64,000 bases of DNA from Malaya genurostris (taxonomy: Eukaryota > Arthropoda > Insecta > Diptera > Culicidae): NCBI RefSeq assembly GCF_030247185.1, contig NC_080571.1, positions 167,236,047 to 167,300,046 on the forward strand, read 5' to 3'. The translations under genes were made by a program, and so were the position numbers. A model generated the notes under the pieces. The model searched no databases, had not been told where the DNA came from, and saw only the letters and a program-made list of their open reading frames with translations. Of this stretch, positions 8,213 to 19,394 are shown one piece after another (positions within the stretch are counted from its first letter, which is position 1; every line of letters starts with the position of its first letter).

Positions 8213-9604
8213 TGTGACTTTAATTCGCTATGCCGCTTTATCTTTTTAACTAGTAGCTCTTCATTTCATTTTTATACTCTTGTATTTTTGTAAAACCTCA
8301 GTTGTATGTTTTTACGAGCATCATTTTTAACATATGCAGGAATTTTTCAAACATGCTGTGCGCTTCTAATAGTTTTGTTTTCACAACCCCCCACCAGTAC
8401 GATTTCCGTCGACTCCCTATCATTGTTTAACAGTGAAAAACTACGATCTTGACCGTGGTCATGGTCGACAAACAAAAAGAACAATCATCGTAAACAAACT
8501 TGACCTAGTTTTAAATTACTGGTCATTGTATAATATAAAGCTTTAACTGCTACGAGCCCTGCGTGGTCAAATTTCGTTCACATTGGCATTTTTTTCTTTA
8601 TTATTAAGCCAGCCCAACTCGGTGCTCTCAAATTTGTCATGCCCGCCGTGTGCGCAAACCAAACTGTCTTTGTTAATTCCGTTATAAAGGTCGACGGCAT
8701 AGGCTTCAACAGCGCATCGTACCACACTCGTGGTTTAGCATTATAGTTTACCGTACGCGACTTAAAGTCAATGTCGGTTTATTATTATTATTGTCATATA
8801 CCGCTACCGTACTCTGTTTTTATTTCGGTTGCCAGACTTTTACCCGCAAATATGGCCGCGATTGTTTTTGGTGTGTTACCTAGCAACGCATTTTGCTATA
8901 GGCTCCGCCCATACGGGTTGGTTCTTCACCAAATTTGAATATCTACTTCGTGGCATGCACTCTTGGTGCCTAGCTCGCTGACTTGTTTTGTTATGTCAGA
9001 CGGCTACCGTTGCTTATTTGCAAAATGATGCGTCAGATTGCCGATTCTTTCGCTCATACGCGTTGGTTTCGGATGGTCACCTTGACCTTACAATCATTAC
9101 ACCAGTGCTAACTGTTCTGCTAATCGTGATATTCGTGTCTCTTCAACGAAGGGGAGAAAAAAACTTCTTAGGCCTTTATGCTAGTGTGGCCACTTTTGTA
9201 AGTATTATCGCGGTGTTGTTTTTTTTTTCTTCAACACATGCGCTCGTATTGACCGTGGTCAAAACGTAAACAAATCAACTTTGAGCGTAATCCATACGTC
9301 CGCAGTTTTCAAGGAAACTTGAACAAATTTATTGCTTGCCAAATGACTCGACAACGGAATGTATATAACTGTTCTAGAAACCCGCTGTAGGCATGAGAAA
9401 AGTTCTGATATCGTTTACCAGTTGATGGATTGTGAATAATGTAGTTAGAAAAATAATATTGGTCTTTGTGAGCGCGAGTTAAACAAATCAGAAAAATTTT
9501 CGCACTAATGCCATCTTATTTTTTTTTATGATTTCGCGTTCACAATAAGTGGCAACATTACGTAATCAAAACAACGAGAAAAAAATCAATAAAATAATGG
9601 AGAC
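8213..9604. other. Gypsy 5' leader and unexplained flank, shared by both duplicates
   Basis: The first ~190 bp upstream of the gag start (on the minus strand) is an AT-rich leader. Beyond it the sequence is mixed, with two copies of GACCGTGGTCA (about 8452 and 9251), each followed within ~40 bp by GTAAACAAA. A 93-codon plus-strand frame at 8988-9269 is hydrophobic and differs in B by an indel that changes it, so it is not supported as a gene. If an LTR of the gypsy element lies here I could not match it to the 3' side. Confidence 0.4.
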
Positions 9605-9790
9605 TCACCATACTAATAATACTTCGCCCAACATCCTCAATTCCGAAATCCTCGCCCGTAGTCCTGGCGTGTCCTTGCTACTATAGCACGTATCGCTGTC
9701 ACCACTTGCAAGCTCCCGGTCGAGCGGTGGCGGGGGAGGAATAACGAAGAGGATGTTTCTTTCAGTTCTATACGGAGTAACACTCTCCAA
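9605..9790 (-). other. Candidate first coding exon with splice donor (host or captured), minus strand
   Basis: A minus-strand frame starts with MESVTPYRTER, has a five-proline run and continues with ordinary mixed composition for about 60 codons. It then meets TATG followed by GTGAGT at about 9607-9614, a strong 5' splice-site consensus. The frame is preserved in duplicate B (21446-21631) with only conservative differences. No family is recognised. It could be the 5' exon of a host gene trapped in the duplicated block, an exon captured by a transposon, or chance. Confidence 0.3.
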
Positions 9791-10256
9791 TTCGGTTTCT
9801 CTTTTATGTCATTGTATTGATTCATCCACGTATTTGAGATTAATATCACGAAATTCACCTTTTCTGAGTTTCAATTATTCACAACACTTCATGGTGAACT
9901 CGTCGGATATATGCCTCCACATTTACTTGTTTACATTAATAAAAGAAGTTATTCTTCAACACATATTTTTGTTGTCGTATATTATCAACACTACCCTAAC
10001 CCGAGCAATGGTTGTGTCTAACTATTTTTTCTTTTGCATGTGAATATCAAACCTGCACATGAAACTATTAAATCTTCACTCATTACAGCAATCTTTCACT
10101 CAATTCTTTAGGTGCCTTTCGAAATCTAATATATATCCCATTATAAACAATATTTCTTACTTGATTTTGAGGTCACTTGATACTCAAGCCTCACAATGCA
10201 CATGTTCCTATAGATACTGTATTATACTCCGAACTAGCCAACTACTTAATTTGTCC

Positions 10257-10556
10257 GCGGGTCGACTCCCGTGTCTAGCGCCTAGTTACCGCACTCTGTA
10301 AAACTGAACTGCCCTGCTAATTTGTCTACGGGCCGACGCCCGAGACCAACGGCTATTTACCGCGCACTTTTTGAAACTTAACTGGTTCTAACTCTTCCCA
10401 ACTATGGGTTTTTAAGCTCCTAACATTTACTTTCGGGTGAAGCCCGAAGATTTTAGTACAAGCCGAGCTTGTGATTTCAAGTAGAAAGTTCATCCGACTT
10501 TCTCCCGAAGTTCTACCGAAAGTCGAGACCACTGTCGCTAGGCCAGAGGCAGTGTC
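10257..10556. repeat. Cluster of short hairpins
   Basis: Consecutive short inverted repeats: CGGGCCGACGCCCG (5 bp stem) near 10329; TTCGGGTGAAGCCCGAA (7 bp) near 10432; ACAAGCCGAGCTTGT (6 bp) near 10458; AGAAAGT/ACTTTCT (7 bp) near 10483; and CACTGTC/GGCAGTG (7 bp with one wobble) near 10530. The first two lie in imperfect ~72 bp direct repeats (about 10248-10310 and 10319-10384). All are present in duplicate B (22098-22398). Function unknown. Confidence 0.5.
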
Positions 10557-10572
10557 CGTAAAAATATAACTT

Positions 10573-10672
10573 TGTTTTTACAACATTGCTGCGCTGACTA
10601 ATGCTCGGAACTGTCTATGGTTTTATAACAATAGCTTTTGTTTTACAACATTGCTGCGCTGACTAATGCTCG
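10573..10672. repeat. Two direct copies of a ~33 bp motif, 65 bp apart
   Basis: The stretch starting TTTTACAACATTGCTGCGCT is repeated at 10577 and 10641 with the same continuation up to GCTCG. Both copies also occur in duplicate B near 22419 and 22484. It lies between the hairpin cluster and the LINE fragment. Confidence 0.7.
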
Positions 10673-10799
10673 AAAATGTGCACGCTTCAATAACAAATTT
10701 TATACTTGAAGGTTGCAGCTACGCTGATATGAGAGTTTCCTTCACAATTTCCTACTTTTTCTACAATACTAGCAAATTCGAAGGAAAATTTGCTAAGGG

Positions 10800-11804
10800 C
10801 GCTGCAGGAATATGGATGCTTCCGTTGTTTGCGTATTGCCTTAGGTTGCATGCAGTCGACTCACACGATGAGTCTCGAAGTGCTCGCGGGCGTCTTACCG
10901 TTGAAAAATCGATTCTGGGATCTCTCATATCGATTGCTTAGCCGATGCGATATCTTGAATCCGATGGTGATTGAAAACTTCGAAAGGCTGGTCGAGCTCA
11001 ATTCTCAGACCCGTTTTATGTCCTTGTATTTTGATTACATGGCTCAAAATATTAATCCTTCTTCGTTTGTTTCCAACCTTGCTCATTACTTGGATACTTC
11101 TAATTCTACTGTGTTTTTCGACACATCCATGAAAGAAAAGATTCATGGAATTCCGGATCACGTACGCCCTCGAGTGGCCCCAAATATTTTTTATATTAAA
11201 TTTAGAACAGTCAACTGTGAAAAGGTGTTTTACACTTACGGATCAAACATCAACAGGTCCACAGGCTTCGGCATCTTCAATCAAAACATCACCGCTTCTT
11301 ACAAACTCAGTGATCCGGCTTCAGTTTACGTCGCAGAATTAGCTGCTATTCAGTACACCCTCGAGATCATTGAAACCTTGCCCAAAGACCATTACTTCAT
11401 TGTGACTGACAGTCTAAGCTCAATAGAAGCTCTACGGGCAATGAAGCCAGGAAAGTATCCCCCATATTTCCTGGGGAAAATACGGGAACACTTGCGAACT
11501 TTATCTGCACGGTCTTATTCAATATCGTTAGTCTGGGTCCCTTCGCATTGTTCCATTCCGGGCAATGAAAAGGCAGACTCATTGGCTAAGGTGGGCGCAT
11601 TAGAAGGTGATATTTATGAAAGACCAATCTGCTTCAACGAATTTTTCAGTATTTCTCGTCAGAAAACTCTCGAAAGTTGGCAAACTTCATAGACGAATGA
11701 CAAACTGGGACGATGGCTACACTCCATTACCCCTAAGGTATCGACGAAACCTTGGTTCAGGGGGATGAACGTAAGTCGCGATTTCATTTGTGTTATGTCG
11801 CGGC
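10800..11804 (+). pseudogene. LINE ORF2 fragment with RNase H domain (I/LOA-type), duplicate A
   Basis: About 300 codons are open to a TAG at 11690-11692, then the same frame continues in LINE-like sequence to 11804. The N-terminal part resembles the RT-to-RNase H connection (CLRIALGCM, LEVLAGVLP). The RNase H domain starts near 11217 with VFYTYGS, where the family has T-D-G: the first catalytic Asp is Tyr in both duplicates. The Glu (AELAAI), second Asp (VTDSLSS) and last Asp (GNEKADSLAK) are kept. The fragment is 5'-truncated and, in A, cut at 11804. Mosquito elements with RNase H in ORF2 belong to the I/LOA group. Confidence 0.8.
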
Positions 11805-11815
11805 CATTTGTGTTA

Positions 11816-12560
11816 TTTATGCTGCCAATTCCTATCGCTCTGTTTCTTGAGGATTCCAATATTATTAGTTTGTTAGTGACAGAGTTTAAATATATATGTA
11901 TTTTTGTAATCTCTCATGAATTCTTTGTTATATAATGTTTTAATTACTTGTTGTATCTTTCTTTCATTGTGTTTTCGTAACTTTTACCTGTCCATATTGT
12001 CGTATCTGTATTTGTTCGACATCTTGATTTGAGTGCGTAATTTGCACTTAAAAAATCCTCAATTCATTCATATTGTATGCATCTTTCATTTTTTTCATTC
12101 CGGGGTCGCGATCCCCTTGTCCACACACACTTGATCACTCATACTAGTATCATTGCATAAATGCATACATTATATAGAAATTATTTGCTGGCCAGCGTCG
12201 TTTTGATAGTCTGTTCGCTTGTGTCTTATCCTTTTCTTGTCGTATCAGTCATATTTCATCACTATTTTATTCATTTTTTTATTCGAAGTATTTTTTTAGT
12301 ATATTTCCAGTGTTAGTTTTATGCTATTGAATGATAAACCATTTTATTTCACCATAGAAATTCTCCTTATTTATAACATTGTTTCCGTATTCCATACCAT
12401 TATGTTTACCTCCCTTGTGTAATGTACTCTTCTTTTTTTTCTAAACGCATTGTAACTTTTCCCCAGTTCATTTTTAATTTGTAGCATTATAGCTTCCTCC
12501 CAAAAACACATTTTGCTCACATCTATAATCTTCCTCTTGAATTTAACTTTTTTATTTTCT
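11816..12560. repeat. 745 bp direct repeat, copy 1
   Basis: Begins TTTATGCTGCCAATTCC and ends TTTTATTTTCT. Nearly identical to 12977-13722, offset 1161 bp, with only a few substitutions and single-base indels. The left border sits at a junction with LINE sequence where CATTTGTGTTAT occurs on both sides, which looks like microhomology-mediated joining. The ends are not the standard TG...CA, so an LTR assignment is not secure. Confidence 0.8.
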
Positions 12561-12976
12561 GTGGATATAAAATTGTTATTAAAGTTGCGGCATGCAAATG
12601 CTTGTTGCAGGTTATAATGAATCTTTTCTAAACCTTTTTTTTCTAAATTTTTCCCGCAACTAGCTTCTATACCGTGTTCATTTTAATGGTGTCTTACCAT
12701 CCTTGCTTCCATAGCTTCAGAAGTCGTCCTTCCATCTGGTCGGTTGTGTAGTGCTCATGCCGCAGCTTCTCTCCCCCACTACCTGAGCTGGTTCTTTCGG
12801 TACGTGTTCCTGTTTTTTCCTTTCTAAAAATAGACTCAAATCTGGGTTTTAATATTTTTTCAATAATAACAGTAGCCCATGAAGTAACTTAGAATCTAAT
12901 TCCGTTCTGAATGTGTTGTCTTCAATCAAAAATATTTTTTTTTGTCTTGTTATGTTTAGTTTCCGAACTATTCCCC

Positions 12977-13722
12977 TTTATGCTGCCAATTCCTATCGCT
13001 CTGTTTCTTGAGGATTCCAATATTATTAGTTTGTTAGTGACAGAGTTTAAATATATATGTATTTTTGTAATCCCTCATGAATTCTTTGTTATATACTGTT
13101 TTAATTACTTGTTGTACCTTTCTTTCATTGTGTTTTCGTAACTTTTACCTGTCCATATTGTCGTATCTGTATTTGTTCGACATCTTGATTTGAGTGCGTA
13201 ATTTGCACTTAAAAAATCCTCAATTCATTCATATTGTATGCATCTTTCATTTTTTTTCATTCCGGGGTCGCGATCCCCTTGTCCACACACACTTGATCAC
13301 TCATACTAGTATCATTGCATAAATGCATACATTATATAGAAATTATTTGCTGGCCAGCGTCGTTTTGATAGTCTGTTCGCTTGTGTCTTATCCTTTTCTT
13401 GTCGTATCAGTCATATTTCATCACTATTTTATTCATTTTTTTATTCGAAGTATTTTTTTAGTATATTTCCAGTGTTAGTTTTATGCTATTGAATGATAAA
13501 CCATTTTATTTCACCATAGAAATTCTCCTTATTTATAACATTGTTTCCGTATTCCATATCATTATGTTTACCTCCCTTGTGTAATGTACTCTTCTTTTTT
13601 TTCTAAACGCATTGTAACTTTTTCCCAGGTCATTTTTAATTTGTAGCATTATAGCTTCCTCCCAAAAACACATTTTGCTCACATCTATAATCTTCCTCTT
13701 GAATTTAACTTTTTTATTTTCT
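12977..13722. repeat. 745 bp direct repeat, copy 2
   Basis: Second copy of the repeat at 11816-12560. It is followed by TATGACCAGC, where copy 1 is followed by GTGGATATA, which marks the right border. It lies about 590 bp beyond the end of the integrase ORF of gypsy copy B, on the 3' side of that element. Confidence 0.8.
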
Positions 13723-14310
13723 TATGACCAGCACGGTATTGCTGTGTATGACATGATTCCCATGTTTATAAAATATTTGAATATTCTAGATTGGTTGACT
13801 CATCTAGGATCATTAGAATCCCATATTTTCCCATAGTTTGTTTCCACTTTGTATTACTTCAACCATATGTTTGAGTTTCTTTAAGTATACTCTCTCTTTT
13901 TTCTTCTTCATATGTTTTCCCCCCATTATATATCTTCTTTGACAATGTAACCTATTGCTTTATTGTCCCTCTGATGTATCTTTATTATCATCAGTTTATA
14001 ATCATCAGTTTCACCTTATTTTTCTTTTTTCGTTTGGTGTCCATTTGTTTTCATTGTGTTCGTTTCATCGCAGTATAATAATTTTATTTCTTATTGACTC
14101 TCATACTTTTTTTTTAATAACATCGTAAAACATGTGTATATTACCCTCTTAACGGTTTTAATATCCTTCTGCTCGCAATCATTTTTTTTTTCGTGTTCGA
14201 ATTGATTCATTTCGACTTTCATCTTACATATTTCGCTGATATTTTTCCCTTCTAATGTTTCTTGGATAATTTCTTAATTATCTCAATATTCTGTGATAAG
14301 GTTCAGTTTC

Positions 14311-14832
14311 TCAATCCGTATACCTTTTCAATCGGTTATCGTGAACCTTTTCTAGTCTATTCCCATTCTTTATAGTTGTTGTTTGCTCACTAGGAAGAGC
14401 AACTACTTCATACGGTCCTCTCCAAAGTGATTGCAATTTTTGTCCTGCGCCTGTGGGATTGGCTTTTACTAACACTAAGTCTCCCCACATTGGTTGCCAT
14501 TCGTTCGAGTTTTTATCATACAACTCCTTACGTTTTTCTTTGGACTTAATTAAATTTTCTCGAGCCTGATGATGCAATCGCTTGAATGATGATCGCATCT
14601 CATTTACGTAGTCTTCATAGTACATTCCATCATTGTTGTATTTGTAGACGGAGTTTGGGATGTTCGCCCGTCTTCCGTATAATAATTCAAACGGTGTATA
14701 ACCCGTTGATGAATTTACAGTGGTATTATATTCGAAACTGAAGAATGGGAGTAATTGATCCCATGTTTTCGGTTCGTTACCTACGTATTGTCTTAAATAG
14801 GTTTTCAGTTCCCTATTCGATCGTTCCACCAA
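14311..14832 (-). pseudogene. Gypsy copy B integrase, C-terminal part
   Basis: 173 residues, differing from the copy A segment by a few substitutions (for example the last residues read RYTD instead of KYTD). It carries the catalytic Glu in VERSNREL, the YTPFELLYGR block and the SH3-like tail. It is separated from the core segment by the shared TAA at 14898-14896. Confidence 0.8.
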
Positions 14833-14895
14833 GTTTGCTTGTGGATGATATGTACTCGTAGTAATTTTTTTAATTTTTAAAATTTTACATGCATT

Positions 14896-15276
14896 TTACA
14901 TAAGAGAACTAACGAAATTGGTTCCATTATCGGTTACCAATTCGACGGGTGTTCCATATTTACAAATATAATTATTCACGAAAGTTTGCGCAACCGTGGC
15001 ACTCTCTTGATTTTCCATCGGTGCTACAATTAGATATCTAGTCAGATCGTCTTGCATCACAAGTCCGTATCTGTTCCCCCATTCTGACTCGGGTAATACC
15101 ACTATGTCCATATACAATTTCTCGAACGGTTCGGACGATGTCGTGGTAATTCTCATTGGAATTTTGTTCGCTCGACCGATTTTGTTTTTCTGGCACGAGC
15201 TACATTGTTTAACATAATTTTCGATATCCTTCCGCATATTAGTCCAATGGAATAGTGGACTCATTTTTTTCAACAT
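14896..15276 (-). pseudogene. Gypsy copy B integrase, zinc-finger and core segment
   Basis: 126 residues, identical in translation to the copy A segment. It has the CSSC zinc ligands and the first two Asp of the DDE triad (MDIVVL, VTDNGTNF), and is bounded by the shared in-frame TAA codons on both sides. Confidence 0.8.
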
Positions 15277-15318
15277 CCGTTTACTTCCAACATGTCCGCC
15301 TAGAGGAGCATCGTGGAA

Positions 15319-16533
15319 TTATTTCAATGTAGTTTCGCGTTCTTTTTCTGGCACCCACATCCTGTCTTTTTCCGATGCATATAGGGTGAAAATTTTATCA
15401 AATTTCTCGGCAATAAATCTTAACACATTTGCCTCAGGAGTTTTCTGCATGTTTCGAAAAGAGATAATTTGCATGTTCTTTGCATTTTTCAGGTCTTCAG
15501 AGTAGTTAGTGAATGCATCTACTAACCCATCTATTAGAATTCTTGTATCGGTTATTGATCTAGTCGAGCCATTTAGAACCAATCCCCATATTTTACGATC
15601 TGGAATTGAAAATACTCTTCCATTTAGGTAGTCTTTTAAACCGTGTGGTAAGTGTATCAGCTCGGCTAGTTCTTTATATGCTGATCTACTGTTTACTATT
15701 ACGAAAGTACCATCAAAATCACTTTCGTTAGTTTTTTGTTTTGAAAATTTCAGCAGATCAAATTTGATGTCATTGTTATTTATGCATATTTCATATTCTT
15801 CGAAATATGAGAGTGCTCCCAAATCTTCCTTTTCGTCCCATCCAAAATCGATGTTTTCTAATCCGTCCATGTTCGGATTCCATTCTGTCTTTTGTTTATT
15901 TTTAAATAACGTAAACCTGCCTGTATCGTCTTTCAGTTGTTTTGGGGAAGTTATTTTATTTTCCGCGTCTTTCCGCTTCGCAAGTTCATTTTTCTCTGTT
16001 TGCTGCTGTTGACGCTTTTGCTGTCTAGTGACTATTGAAATAGGGTGTAAGGACTCGGCCTGTTCGGGCAGTCTGGATAAAAAGTCTGCCACAACATTGT
16101 CTTTGCCTTGTTTATAGCGAATGTCCATTTCCAACCCTTGAAGTTTCAGACGTAAACGCGTTAGCGTAGGCGAAGTTTCTTTTAAATGCCATATTGAAAT
16201 TAGCGGTCTATGATCAGTGTATACAATAAATCTCTGATTATAAATGAAATGTTTGAAGCGGTTCACTGCCCATACGATGGCTAACAACTCTTTTTCAATC
16301 GTATGGTACTTTCTTTCAGCACCTACTAGACCTCTGCTTGCATATGAAATAGGCCTGTCGATCGATTTTTCATTCGAGAGTACTGCTCCAATAGCGTACT
16401 CGCTTGCATCTGTCGTGATCACGAACGTATCTTTATAGTTCGGTCTAACTAACAGTGTGTCAGAAGTTAAAAAATTCCGCAATTCCTCAAAAGATTTTTG
16501 ACACTCTTCTGTCCAAGTAAACTTAACATTCTT
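15319..16533 (-). pseudogene. Gypsy copy B RNase H and linker
   Basis: In the same frame as the RT segment above, but split from it by a TGA at 16533-16531 that copy A lacks (TTGACA in A, TTGTGA in B on the coding strand). It keeps the RNase H residues (TTDAS, EKELLAIVWA, YTDHRPL) and the long polar linker to integrase. It ends at the shared TAA. Confidence 0.8.
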
Positions 16534-17466
16534 TCACAAGAGATCGTTCAATGGTTTACGTTTCTCTGCGATGTGAGGTATGAATTTTCCATAGAAATTT
16601 ACCGTTCCCAAAAATGACCTAACACCTTTGACTGTTTTTGGTGCCGCCATCTCTTTTATTGTTTTAATATTGTCCTCCATCGGACGAATTCCTTCTTTGT
16701 CAATTACATATCCTAAATACTTTATTTCATTTTTCAAAATTTGGCATTTACCTGGCTCGACTTTTAAATTATGTCGGCGGAGAGCCTCTAAAACTTTGCG
16801 TAGGTTTTCATTGTGTTCTTCGATGGTAACACCGCAAACAATAATATCATCCAGATAGACGATTGCTTTAACCCCTTCTATCTCATAAAGTACCGTATTC
16901 ATTAATCTTTGGAACGTCGACAGGCTGTTACGCAGGCCCATAGGCATTCTTGTAAATTCAAAGTGGCCTTTCGGAGTTGAAAACGCAGTCTTGGCTGCAT
17001 CTTTTGAGTTAATTGGTACTTGGTAAAACCCTGATTTTAAATCCAAGGTAGAAAAATATTTACTGTTTCCAAGATTATCTAGAATCTCGTCAATTAGTGG
17101 AATTGGGTATACAAATGGCTTCGTAACTAAATTTAAAGCCCTGAAGTCAACCACGATTCTGTATTTCTTGTTACCAAATTCATCGTCCTTCTTGGGAACA
17201 CATAGGACTGGTGCATTCCACGGACTTTTGCTAGGCCTTATGATACCTTGTCTGCGCATTTCTTCAATTTCTTCATTAATGTGCTTCTTTGTAGCTTCTG
17301 GAAATCTGTATTGCCGTTTGTTGATAGGCACGTTTGACGTGGTCTCAATTTCGTGCACTGCCGCATCAGTGATAGTTAATTTATCCCCCTTCAGATAGAA
17401 TACATCGCTATATGATGCCATAATTTTCTCTATATCCATAAAATTTTCTCTTTTTAAATGATTCAT
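16534..17466 (-). pseudogene. Gypsy copy B reverse transcriptase
   Basis: 310 residues from the internal Met to the new TGA. It includes the RT fingers and palm (RIVVDFRALN, LDLKSGFYQ, MPMGLRNSL) and the catalytic YLDDIIVC at about 204-211, where copy A has YLDDIIVF. The C-terminal Cys for Phe is a B-specific change. The region upstream to 17640 is open and in frame with gag. Confidence 0.85.
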
Positions 17467-17640
17467 ATTTAGTGATTTTAATACTTTATCCGTTCGGTCT
17501 CGTCCAGTTATTTGACCGTATCGTTTATTTTCCGTAAGAATTACGTCTTGATTTGTATCTGAATCAAGGAAATATTTGTCTTCCTCGTCACACTCTCCGT
17601 CTATAAAGACTTTTTCTTTTTTATGAGTAATATTAGTCCC

Positions 17641-18513
17641 TCAACCGGGGAGCATACTATCTGAACGATCGTCGTTTTTGTATAACTCATAATTGCTCTG
17701 ATACGATGCATTAATGTTATCATTTTTATTCACTTCATATTTATTATGCTTTGCTAAACTGCCTTCCAAGACTTCAGCATTGACGATAATTACTTCATTT
17801 TTGACACTCTTTGCATCAGTTTCAGTATGTTTTTCGGTTGTCCTATTTCTACTTGGAGATTTTTTTATTTCAAAATCATTGATTGCTCTAGTTGCACTGT
17901 TTGAAGACATCTTTGGCTTCCCATTATTATCATTTACTTCGTTATTTCTGTCATTACTCATGCGGGCTAATATTTCAATGTTGTGCTCATCCTTATCAGC
18001 AGGACGCATCCCATAATGCTCAGTTGCATGTACCTTTTCTTTTTCTGATACTGGTATATTTGCTACATTATTGTGATCGTTTGGTACACTTAGGCATATG
18101 TACTCGAAATTCCGAGTGACATAAATTGTGTATATCTTTAAAAACTCTGTTCCAATGATTCCAGGAACACACAGATCTTTCATTATATAAAATCTAACTC
18201 TGTAATTAGTTTTTCCAATTACCAACGTGACTTTTACTGACCCAATAGTCTGTGATTGAGTTCCATCAAAGCCTGCAATGTATAAATTATCTTTATAGTT
18301 TATTTTCTCTGATCCTATTTTCGCGACAGTATCCCATCTCATTACGTTATAAAATGCTCCAGTATCGAGCAAATATTTAATTTTTTCGTTAGGCCTATTT
18401 GCTGCAGCAACTTTTACAAATAACTGATTGTTTTTAGCACAATCTATTTTTAACATTTCGTGAGGTATGCCTTCTTGCCATTGCCCCGTATATTTTTTGT
18501 CAATTCTGTACAC
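17641..18513 (-). pseudogene. Gypsy copy B second protease domain and gag C-terminus
   Basis: 290 residues starting after a frameshift near 18490, where B lacks one T of a T-run and three further bases relative to A. It contains the second retropepsin domain (LLDTGAFYN, GIIGTEF) and the polar tail ending at the shared TGA 17643-17641. Glu replaces nothing essential; the DTG triad is intact. Confidence 0.75.
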
Positions 18514-18680
18514 TGCGTACCCTGTGGACTAAGCTTAGATTGATCATACGCTTGGTATTTTTCCTGTATTTTGACATTGTTCTCTGCCTCATATTTTGCG
18601 ACTCTCTTCTCCTGTTTCTGATAAGCTCCATATGAATCTGTTTTTGGTTCAAAGGTTAGAGGTATTTTCCGTAAGCATAT

Positions 18681-19268
18681 CTAACCTTGGTCATTGTGTA
18701 TGCTAGTCACATACTTATTCATAAATGTCATTCCCAAAATGCCCCCTGGAGTCAAATTCTCCACTACGTCGAACTTCGTTTGGAAAATTCTTCCTGCGAT
18801 GATGAAGTTTAGTTCTACGGTACCTAATGTTTTTCTAACAGTACCTGTTATCCCGGAATATTCTATGATTTCGTTATCATTAATTGTATATGCTCCCATG
18901 TACTCTGCGTTTCGTCTACTTATCAAGTTGCCAAATGATCCAGTGTCTACCAGCAACTGCATCTCGTTATTTGGTTGGTTTGCCGATCTCAACAACATCA
19001 TAAATTCGTTGTCTTTCGTCTTATGTAATTTGACCCATATCCTTTCTTTGCGTTTTTCGCTATCTTTTTCTTCGGCGTCATTGTTCACATCACTCTTCAT
19101 TATATTTCTATTCTCCCCGTATCGATCCCAATTTTGCTTTTGACGTGTTTGCTTGACTAAATTTGCATTTGGATTTCTTGACGCTCCATATCTTATTTGA
19201 TCAGGCATATTTCTGGTCCTGATATTATGATCATATCTTCGAAATATTTTTCTATTACTGTATGTCAT
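18681..19268 (-). pseudogene. Gypsy copy B first protease domain
   Basis: 195 residues from the basic Asn/Arg-rich region through the first retropepsin domain (LVDTGSFGN, GILGMTF). It ends at a TAG where copy A has TGG (Trp) just after the domain. The segment is continuous with the gag part in copy A but separated here by an upstream stop. Confidence 0.75.
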
Positions 19269-19394
19269 GCAATTTACCCATAGTTTATTCGAATTGTTTT
19301 CGAAATGATTATTATAAAAATTGTTATCTTCGATTAAGCACCCATTGTTGCGATAATATTTGTTGCGTAAGCTTCGGTTGTGTTTATGAGAATT

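Larger units (their letters stand above)
2023..11804. repeat. Segmental duplicate A (~9.8 kb), paired with 13895-23645
   Basis: Line-by-line reading shows this block is almost identical to 13895-23645, with scattered substitutions and a few indels (for example 26 bp present at about 9077-9102 but absent near 20941). It contains gypsy copy A (minus strand), a 5' flank with a hairpin cluster, and a plus-strand LINE RNase H fragment. The offset is 11872 bp at the left end and about 11841 bp at the right end. The left border falls at the T-run before TTCTTCTTCATATG; the right border falls inside the LINE at GTCGCGG. Confidence 0.9.
11805..13894. other. Inter-duplicate spacer, T-rich, with a 745 bp direct repeat
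   Basis: Between duplicates A and B. It consists of repeat 1 (11816-12560), about 416 bp of single-copy sequence (12561-12976), repeat 2 (12977-13722) and about 170 bp leading to the shared 3' region of gypsy copy B. It is strongly T-rich on the plus strand. No protein-coding frame is convincing. The sequence continues the 3' side of gypsy copy B, so it may hold that element's 3' end. Confidence 0.5.

Noticed and set aside
8988..9269. 93-codon plus-strand frame with a hydrophobic stretch
   Set aside because: Duplicate B has a 26 bp deletion within it that changes the reading, and no start context or homology is visible.
8440..9270. TGACCGTGGTCA as a nuclear-receptor binding site
   Set aside because: Two copies of a short everted half-site pair are not enough evidence, and the element context makes a regulatory role speculative.
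8213..10660. A 5' LTR for the gypsy element
   Set aside because: No sequence in this block matched the 3' side of the element (2023-2440 or 11816-13894) by eye, so an LTR pair cannot be supported.
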